This document shows positions 1 to 9,725 of a DNA stretch of 10,896 bases, piece after piece (positions within the stretch are counted from its first letter, which is position 1; each line of letters starts with the position of its first letter). Under the pieces are notes generated by a model. That model made no database searches. It saw only the letters and a program-made list of their open reading frames with translations, and was not told the origin of the DNA. The position numbers and the translations under genes are program-made. The stretch is from Geodermatophilaceae bacterium (lineage in GTDB: Bacteria > Actinomycetota > Actinomycetes > Mycobacteriales > Geodermatophilaceae): positions 1 through 10,896 of the forward strand of contig JACCXW010000113.1 of NCBI GenBank assembly GCA_013696785.1, read 5' to 3'.

Positions 1-475
1 CCCCTGGGGTCTGACGGTCTACGAGCAGGTGCCGGGCGGTGGCCGTGCCGCCACCGGCGCGGACGGCGAGCCGGTCGTCCTGGGGACGTTCCAGCCGACC
101 TTCCTCTACGAACTCTTGTGGGATCTCGGCGTCGCCGGGCTGGTCATCTGGGCGGACCGTCGATTCCGGCTCGGACGAGCCCGGGCCTTCGCGCTCTACG
201 CCGCCGCGTACTGCGCCGGGCGGGTTTGGATCGAGGGGCTGCGGATCGACACCGCGGAGCGACTGTTCGGCGTACGGCTGAACGTGTGGACCTCGATCCT
301 GGTGTTCGTGCTCGCCGTTGTCTGGATTCTCACGCACCGCGGTCCGCGAGAGACCGACCTGTACCTCCCGGGCCGCAACCCCCACCCGGAAACCGCGCCC
401 AGCGGATCGGCGGAGAAGGTATCCCTCGAAAAAAGCGTCGGCGACGCGGCTCGCAGCGCTGACCCCGATGGCTGA
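1..475 (+). CDS. lgt: Prolipoprotein diacylglyceryl transferase, C-terminal part
   Basis: This is the C-terminal 157 or so residues of Lgt, the membrane enzyme that moves a diacylglyceryl group from phosphatidylglycerol to the lipobox cysteine of prelipoproteins. The frame is open from base 2 with no true start, so the gene begins before the window; the GTG at 29 is internal. Visible family features are the QPTFLYELLWDL segment, a hydrophobic helix, an arginine-rich cytoplasmic loop (ADRRFRLGRAR), the GRVWIEGLRID motif (the G-R-x3-E-x2-R pattern holding the conserved charged residues near the C-terminal end of the enzyme) and a final membrane helix (about NVWTSILVFVLAVVWIL). A hydrophilic tail of roughly 45 residues follows, as in other actinobacterial Lgt proteins, which often carry long variable tails. 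The lipobox-proximal and signature parts of the enzyme lie outside the window. Its stop codon lies inside the next gene, an 8-bp overlap that suggests coupled translation. Identification is secure; completeness cannot be judged. Confidence 0.93.
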   Translation, partial: PWGLTVYEQVPGGGRAATGADGEPVVLGTFQPTFLYELLWDLGVAGLVIWADRRFRLGRARAFALYAAAYCAGRVWIEGLRIDTAERLFGVRLNVWTSILVFVLAVVWILTHRGPRETDLYLPGRNPHPETAPSGSAEKVSLEKSVGDAARSADPDG

Positions 476-1208
476 GCCGGCCGTGGACGGGGCGCCGTCG
501 GAGCATCCGATCGGCGCCGCCATCGGGCACGAGCACGCCGACGTCACCGGGGGGTGGCTGCGGCCCGCGGTGTTCGGAGTCATGGACGGACTGGTGTCCA
601 ACTTCGCCCTCATCGCGGGCGTGGCGGGGGCCGGGGCAGCGCCGCGGACGGTGGCCCTGACCGGCCTCGCCGGCCTGGTCGCCGGCGCCTTCTCGATGGC
701 GACCGGTGAGTACGTGTCCGTGGCCAGCCAGGGCGAGTCCCAGCAAGCCGAGCTGGACCTGGAACGCCAGGAGTTGTTGCGAAACCCCGAGGGGGAGCGG
801 ACCGAGCTGGCCCAGGTCTACATCGATCGCGGCGTCGACCCGGAGCTCGCGCACGAGGTGGCCCGGCAGATGTCGCTGGATCCCATGGAGGCCTTGCGGG
901 TGCATGCGATGGAGGAGCTGGGGGTGGATCCGACCGAGCTACCGAGCCCGTGGACTGCGGCCGGTTCGTCTTTCGCCGCTTTCCTCGTCGGTGCATTCCT
1001 GCCGCTGCTGCCCTACCTGCTCGGCGCCAGCAACCTCACGATTGCGGCAATCATCGCCATGATCGCGCTGTTCGGCACCGGCGTCGTCACCTCGAGGTTC
1101 ACCAACCGGACGTGGTTGTTCAGCGGATCGCGGCAGCTCGTGCTCGGCATGGTCGCCGCCGTGGTCACGTTCGCCGTCGGGATGGCTTTCGGGGTCGTCG
1201 GCCCCTGA
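468..1208 (+). CDS. VIT1/CCC1 family Fe2+/Mn2+ transporter
   Basis: A 246-residue integral membrane protein of the VIT1/CCC1 family, which moves Fe2+ or Mn2+ out of the cytosol, in bacteria presumably as an exporter. Helix 1 holds the family segment FGVMDGLVSNFALIAGVAGA (about 36-55, with Asp40), and helix 2 carries GAFSMATGEYVSVASQ (about 73-88, with Met77 and Glu81). Between helices 2 and 3 lies a glutamate-rich cytoplasmic stretch (Glu90, 95, 99, 102, 110, 113) ending in HAMEELGVDP (146-155), equivalent to the metal-binding domain of plant VIT1. Three hydrophobic segments follow (about 164-189, 192-212 and 225-244). There is no ferritin-like N-terminal domain, unlike MbfA-type relatives. 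I chose ATG 468 because the protein then starts just before the conserved HADVTGGWLR region; the frame is open upstream only because it overlaps lgt. I see no good Shine-Dalgarno, so translation may depend on coupling to lgt through ATGGCTGA. The family is clear; the metal and direction are inferred. Confidence 0.9.
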   Translation: MAEPAVDGAPSEHPIGAAIGHEHADVTGGWLRPAVFGVMDGLVSNFALIAGVAGAGAAPRTVALTGLAGLVAGAFSMATGEYVSVASQGESQQAELDLERQELLRNPEGERTELAQVYIDRGVDPELAHEVARQMSLDPMEALRVHAMEELGVDPTELPSPWTAAGSSFAAFLVGAFLPLLPYLLGASNLTIAAIIAMIALFGTGVVTSRFTNRTWLFSGSRQLVLGMVAAVVTFAVGMAFGVVGP

Positions 1209-1211
1209 TCC

Positions 1212-1231
1212 GCAGCTGTCGGGCTCAGCGC
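1212..1231 (+). terminator. Weak hairpin after the transporter gene
   Basis: Four bases past the transporter stop codon, GC-A-GCTG and CAGC-GC can pair around a 7-base loop, giving a six-pair stem with one bulged A. No T-tract follows; the next bases are AAAGGCAAGG. It could be a U-less actinobacterial-type terminator separating lgt and the transporter from gltB, but a stem this short is common by chance in G+C-rich DNA. Confidence 0.22.
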
Positions 1232-1255
1232 AAAGGCAAGGCGCGGCACGCGTTC

Positions 1256-1278
1256 CGGCAGATGCCGCTGTGTACGCT
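1256..1278 (+). promoter_or_regulatory. Candidate gltB promoter with adjacent dyad
   Basis: The 171-bp gap before gltB is the longest in the window and the natural place for its promoter. TACGCT at 1273-1278 fits the actinobacterial -10 pattern TANNNT. Just upstream, CGGCA-GA-TGCCG (1256-1267) is a perfect 5+5 inverted repeat occupying the position of the -35 region, where a repressor could act. I see no convincing TTGACA-like -35 hexamer. A clear GlnR box (GTNAC-N6-GAAAC type) was not found. The leader to the gltB start would be about 95 bases. This is a positional and pattern-based guess. Confidence 0.3.
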
Positions 1279-1369
1279 GGCTGCCGTAAGCGCAGGGCCA
1301 CCGTCGTCCCTCGTGCGTACCACAGCCTCGATTGATCGCCAGCCAGCCGAGAGGTCCGCGACCCACGAC

Positions 1370-1374
1370 GGGAG
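1370..1374 (+). promoter_or_regulatory. Ribosome binding site of gltB
   Basis: GGGAG lies 5 bases before ATG 1380. It decides the start in favour of this ATG over the in-frame TTG at 1332, which has no comparable site and would lengthen the propeptide by 16 residues. Confidence 0.7.
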
Positions 1375-1379
1375 CCACG

Positions 1380-5919
<4,540 letters not shown>

Positions 5920-5927
<8 letters not shown>

Positions 5928-7383
5928 CCCCAAGGGCTTCCTGACGACCAACCGCGAGCTGCCGCAGCGCCGGCCGGTCGACATCCGGATCCAGGACTGG
6001 CGCGAGGTCTATGAGGACTTCGCACCCGAGCGGATCCGCGCGCAGGCCGGTCGCTGCATGGACTGCGGCATCCCGTTCTGCCACCACGGCTGCCCGCTGG
6101 GGAACCTCATCCCCGAATGGAACGACCTGGTCCGCCGCGACGACTGGCAGGCAGCGATCGAGCGGCTGCACGCCACGAACAACTTCCCGGAGTTCACCGG
6201 CCGGCTCTGCCCTGCCCCGTGCGAGGCCTCGTGTGTCCTCGGGATCAATCCCGAGGACACCTCCGGCGCCGTCGCGATCAAGCAGGTCGAGGTTGAGATC
6301 ATCGACCGGGCCTTCTCCGAGGGCTGGGTGACCCCCCAGCCGCCGACGGTCCGCAGCGGCAGGTCGGTCGCGGTTGTCGGTTCCGGTCCGGCGGGCCTGG
6401 CCGCGGCCCAGCAGCTGACCCGGGCCGGTCACGACGTGACGGTGCTCGAGCGGGCCGACCGCCTCGGTGGGCTGCTGCGTTACGGCATCCCAGAGTTCAA
6501 GATGGAAAAGCGGCACCTCGACCGCCGGCTCGGTCAGATGCGCGCGGAGGGCACCCGCTTCCGCACTTCATGCGACGCGGGTGCCGACGTGAGTGCGGAG
6601 GAACTGCGGACGTCGTACGACGCCGTCCTGCTCGCGGGCGGTGCCACGGTCGGGCGGGACCTGCCGGCACCCGGCCGGGAGCTGGCGGGGATCCACCTCG
6701 CCATGGAGTACCTGCCGCCGTCCAACCGGGTGCGGGAGGGCGACCTGGAGTCGACCCCGATCAGTGCGGACGGCAAGCGGGTGGTCATCATCGGCGGCGG
6801 GGACACCGGGGCGGACTGCCTCGGAACAGCGCACCGGCAGGGTGCGACCGTCGTACACCAGCTCGAGATCCTCCCGGCACCGCCAGAGCAGCGTGACGGC
6901 TCGACGCCGTGGCCGACGTGGCCGCTTATGATGCGAGCGGGCAGCGCCCACGAAGAGGGTGGCGAGCGGATCTTCGCCGTCAACACCGAGCGCTTCCTCG
7001 GGGATGCGACCGGGCACGTGCGAGCGATAGCGCTTGTCGATGTGACGATGGTCGGCGGCCGGTTCGAGAAGGTCGAGGGCACCGAGTGGGAGCTGCCGTG
7101 CGAGCTGGTGCTGCTTGCGATGGGCTTCACCGGCGCGGAGCGCGAAGGTCTGCTGACCGACCTGGGGGTCGAGTTCGACAGCCGCGGCAACGTCGCTCGC
7201 GATGCCGGCTGGCAGACCAGCGTGCCGGGTGTCTTTGCCGCCGGAGACATGGGCCGCGGGCAGTCGCTGATCGTCTGGGCGATCGCGGAGGGACGCGCGG
7301 CGGCGGCGGCGGTCGACGCGCACCTGACCGGGCACTCGGCGCTGCCCCGCCCGGTGGCCCCCGCGACGCTGGCCCTGCGCTGA
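5920..7383 (+). CDS. gltD: Glutamate synthase (NADPH) small subunit
   Basis: GltD (487 residues) is the beta subunit of glutamate synthase. It oxidises NADPH on FAD and passes electrons through two 4Fe-4S clusters to the FMN in GltB. The N-terminal ferredoxin-like part has Cys46, Cys49, Cys54 and Cys58 (CX2CX4CX3C), then Cys97, Cys101 and Cys105 (CPAPCEASC). The FAD-binding loop is GSGPAG at 154-159 followed by an acidic strand end (VLERADRLGG). The NADPH-binding loop is GGGDTG at 292-297. The closing FAD motif AAGDMGRGQSLIVWAIAEGR is intact. I chose GTG 5920 because the protein then begins with PDPKGFL, as other GltD proteins do, and GGAGG lies 6 bases upstream; the frame is open back to 5710 only as an overlap with gltB. 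It shares GTGCCTGA with the gltB end. A run of five GCG codons (Ala460-464) is typical of the alanine-rich end of this family. Confidence 0.97.
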
Positions 7384-7390
7384 CCCTGCT

Positions 7391-7396
7391 TAGGCT
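7391..7396 (+). promoter_or_regulatory. Candidate leaderless -10 element of pyk
   Basis: TAGGCT matches the TANNNT consensus and ends exactly 6 bases before the pyk ATG (7403). In actinobacteria this spacing is characteristic of leaderless transcripts that start at the A of the start codon. The 19-bp gap holds no Shine-Dalgarno, which fits. No good -35 hexamer is visible around 7365-7375, a common situation for such promoters. A pattern-based inference. Confidence 0.45.
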
Positions 7397-7402
7397 GCTG
7401 CA

Positions 7403-8815
7403 ATGACCAGACGGGCGAAGATCGTCTGCACGCTCGGGCCGGCGACCGCGACGCCTGACATGGTGGATGCCCTGGTCGACGCCGGGATGGACGTCGCCCG
7501 GCTGAACTTCAGCCACGGGACGTACGAGCATCACGCCCGCGCCTACGAGCTGGTCCGGCATGCCTCCGATCGCTTCGGGCGCAGCGTGGGCATCCTGGCC
7601 GACCTGCAGGGGCCGAAGATTCGCCTCGGCCGGTTCGATCAGTCCCCGGTGCTGTGGGTGGCCGGGCAAGACGTCACGATCACGGTCGACGATGTGGTCG
7701 GGAGCCGTGACCGGATCTCCACGACGTACGCCCGGCTGGCGATGGACGTCAAGCCGGGCGACCGGCTGCTGATCGACGACGGCAACGTGGCCGTGAGTGT
7801 CCTGGACGTCGACGGCAACGACGTGCGCTGCCGGGTCGACGAAGGCGGACTGGTCAGCGATCGCAAGGGCTTGTCCCTCATCGGCGTGTCGGTGAGCGCC
7901 CCCCCGCTGTCGGACAAGGACGCCGCGGATCTGCGCTTCGCACTCGGCCTCGGGGTCGACTTCATCGCGCTGTCCTTCGTCCGGTCACCGTTGGACGCGA
8001 AACTCGTGCACGCCGTGATGGACGACGTCGGTATTCGGCTTCCGCTGATCGCCAAGCTGGAGAAGCCTGAGGCGGTCGCGGACCTGGAGGCCGTGCTCGA
8101 GGCCTTTGACGGCCTCATGGTGGCTCGGGGCGATCTCGGTGTGGAGATGCGACTGGAACAGGTGCCGCTGGTCCAGAAGCGCGCGGTGCAACTCGCCCGG
8201 GAGAAGGCCAAGCCGGTCATCGTGGCCACCCAGATGCTGGAGTCGATGATCACGCACTCGCGGCCGACGCGGGCCGAGGCCTCGGACGTGGCGAACGCGG
8301 TCCTCGACGGCGCCGACGCGGTGATGCTGTCCGGCGAGACGAGCGTCGGGGAGTACCCGATCGAGGCAGTTCGCACGATGGCCCGCATCCTCGACAACGT
8401 CGAGAGCGCCAGTACGGACGTGCCGCCGCTGAGGTCCCCGGCCGGGACGATGGGCGGTGTCATCGTCAAGGCCGCCAAGGACATCGGCGAGGCACTGGAC
8501 GCCAAGGCGCTGGTGGCGTTCACACAGTCCGGTGACACCGTCCGGAGGCTGGCGCGGCACCACACGAACCTGCCGCTGCTGGCCTTCACACCCGAACCGG
8601 CGGTGCGAAGCCAGTTGGCCCTCACGTGGGGGGTCGAAACGTTCATCACGCCGCCGGTCGAGCACACCGACGACATGGTGCGCGCGGTGGACACGGCGTT
8701 GCTGTCGATCGGCCGGCTGAGCGAAGGCGATCTGGTGATCATCGTTGCGGGCAGCCCCCCGCAGACGTCGGGCTCGACGAATCTCGTCCGCGCCCACCGC
8801 ATCGGCCGGGACTAG
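7403..8815 (+). CDS. pyk: Pyruvate kinase
   Basis: Pyruvate kinase (470 residues) catalyses the last step of glycolysis, phosphoenolpyruvate + ADP to pyruvate + ATP, in the cytoplasm. The N-terminal KIVCTLGPAT segment and RLNFSHG (Arg33, Asn35, Ser37) contribute to substrate and cation binding. ADLQGPKIRLG begins at Ala66 and leads into the B domain (about 70-165). The catalytic Lys218 and metal ligand Glu220 are in IAKLEKPEA, the second metal ligand Asp244 is in ARGDLGVE, and Thr276 is in VATQMLESM. The C-terminal domain (about 345-470) is the standard effector domain, with no extra PEP-utiliser domain of the Bacillus type. Leu68, Gln69, Lys72 and Leu75 form the signature reported for K+-independent pyruvate kinases. 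ATG 7403 gives the normal N-terminus. It follows gltD by 19 bp but may have its own leaderless promoter; tesB follows after 43 bp. Confidence 0.98.
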   Translation: MTRRAKIVCTLGPATATPDMVDALVDAGMDVARLNFSHGTYEHHARAYELVRHASDRFGRSVGILADLQGPKIRLGRFDQSPVLWVAGQDVTITVDDVVGSRDRISTTYARLAMDVKPGDRLLIDDGNVAVSVLDVDGNDVRCRVDEGGLVSDRKGLSLIGVSVSAPPLSDKDAADLRFALGLGVDFIALSFVRSPLDAKLVHAVMDDVGIRLPLIAKLEKPEAVADLEAVLEAFDGLMVARGDLGVEMRLEQVPLVQKRAVQLAREKAKPVIVATQMLESMITHSRPTRAEASDVANAVLDGADAVMLSGETSVGEYPIEAVRTMARILDNVESASTDVPPLRSPAGTMGGVIVKAAKDIGEALDAKALVAFTQSGDTVRRLARHHTNLPLLAFTPEPAVRSQLALTWGVETFITPPVEHTDDMVRAVDTALLSIGRLSEGDLVIIVAGSPPQTSGSTNLVRAHRIGRD

Positions 8816-8831
8816 TCCGATCGGCGCGCCG
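8809..8831. repeat. Two adjacent 10-bp palindromes at the pyk-tesB junction
   Basis: GGACTAGTCC (8809-8818) is a perfect palindrome that contains the pyk stop codon TAG, and CGGCGCGCCG (8822-8831) is a second one three bases later. As RNA hairpins each would have only a three-pair stem, so they are not good terminators. They could be a protein-binding site or chance in G+C-rich sequence. Confidence 0.3.
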
Positions 8832-8845
8832 CATCCGCCGCTGAC

Positions 8846-8849
8846 GGGG
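8846..8849 (+). promoter_or_regulatory. Probable ribosome binding site of tesB
   Basis: GGGG within ACGGGGC lies 9 bases before GTG 8859, a weak but acceptable Shine-Dalgarno at a normal distance. It supports this GTG over any longer start, all of which would have to use rarer codons or run far into pyk. Confidence 0.4.
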
Positions 8850-8858
8850 CAACCTGCC

Positions 8859-9725
8859 GTGGACGGTCTCGTCGCCACGCTGGACCTGACCGAGGTGCAG
8901 CCGGACGTGTACGACGGCCGCAGCCCGGACGAGTCGCTGCAGCGGGTCTTCGGCGGCCAGGTGGCCGGTCAGGCGCTGGTGGCGGCCGGGCGGACCGTGC
9001 CGGCGGACCGCCCGGTGCACTCATTGCACGCGTACTTCCTGCGTCCGGGCGATCCGCGGGTGCCGATCCGCTACACCGTCGACCGGATCCGAGACGGCCG
9101 CTCGTTCACTACTCGCCGCGTGGTCGCGGTCCAGCACGACGAGCCGATCTTCCACCTGTCGGCCTCCTTCCAGCGGGTCGAGCAACCACTGGTGGAACAC
9201 GAGCTGCCGATGCCCGCCGTACCCGAACCGGAAGGGCTGGCCACCTTCGGGGAGCTCGTCGCGCCGGTGGCCGAGCGGATCGGTCGTTGGGCGAACCTCG
9301 CCCGCCCGATCGACCGCAGGCACATCGGCAATCCGATGCAGCGCGAACCGATCGGGGACGGGGAGCCCGCGGTGACGCGGGTGTGGATGCGGGCGGACGG
9401 CGTACTGCCCGACGACCCGCTCGTGCACCTGTGCGCGCTGACGTTCGCCAGCGACATGACGCTGCTCGACGCAGCGCTCGCCCGAGAGGGAATGACCTGG
9501 GGGCTCGATCCCGTGGTCGGAGCCAGCCTGGACCACGCGATGTGGTTCCACCGCCCGTTCCGCGCCGACGAGTGGTTTCTCTACGAGGCGGACAGCCCGT
9601 CCGCGTCCGGCGGACGCGCGTTGTGCACGGGGCGGATCTGGTCGCGAACCGGGCGGCACCTCGTCACAGTGGTGCAGGAAGGTCTCGTCCGGCGCGTCCG
9701 CGCCCCAGCTGTTCAAGCGGAGTAG
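8859..9725 (+). CDS. tesB: Acyl-CoA thioesterase II
   Basis: TesB (288 residues; E. coli TesB is 286) hydrolyses medium- to long-chain acyl-CoA to free fatty acid and CoA in the cytoplasm. It is a double-hotdog protein: the first hotdog holds RVFGGQVAGQALVAA and HSLHAYFLRPGD, and the second runs from about 180 to the end. The catalytic triad of E. coli TesB (Asp204, Thr228, Gln278) aligns with Asp199 (TFASDMT), Ser223 (GASLDHAMWFHRPF) and Gln273 (VVQEGLVRR) with identical spacing, so the hydroxyl residue here is serine. GTG 8859 was chosen because it gives the family length and has an upstream GGGG; the frame is open back into pyk, but without a good start. The gene follows pyk by 43 bp and could be co-transcribed with it. 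I recall tesB following pykA in mycobacteria as well. Its 3' end overlaps the convergent decarboxylase gene by 13 bp. Confidence 0.93.
   Translation: MDGLVATLDLTEVQPDVYDGRSPDESLQRVFGGQVAGQALVAAGRTVPADRPVHSLHAYFLRPGDPRVPIRYTVDRIRDGRSFTTRRVVAVQHDEPIFHLSASFQRVEQPLVEHELPMPAVPEPEGLATFGELVAPVAERIGRWANLARPIDRRHIGNPMQREPIGDGEPAVTRVWMRADGVLPDDPLVHLCALTFASDMTLLDAALAREGMTWGLDPVVGASLDHAMWFHRPFRADEWFLYEADSPSASGGRALCTGRIWSRTGRHLVTVVQEGLVRRVRAPAVQAE

Noticed and set aside
318..467. 50-codon N-terminal extension of the transporter
   Set aside because: It lies wholly within lgt, is Arg/Pro-rich without family similarity, and ATG 468 gives a normal N-terminus.
1191..1205. GGGG / CCCC inverted repeat at the transporter end
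   Set aside because: Four pairs with a 7-base loop inside the coding sequence and no T-tract; too weak to call a terminator.
1332..1379. TTG start for gltB, adding 16 residues
   Set aside because: It has no good Shine-Dalgarno, whereas ATG 1380 has GGGAG 5 bases upstream and gives a usual propeptide length.
7297..7311. Run of five GCG codons in gltD as a possible slippage repeat
   Set aside because: It encodes the alanine-rich stretch after AEGR that is common in GltD, so it is explained by protein conservation and codon bias.
8745..8858. Upstream TTG start for tesB
   Set aside because: It would overlap pyk by 71 bp and add an Arg/Pro-rich leader not typical of TesB.
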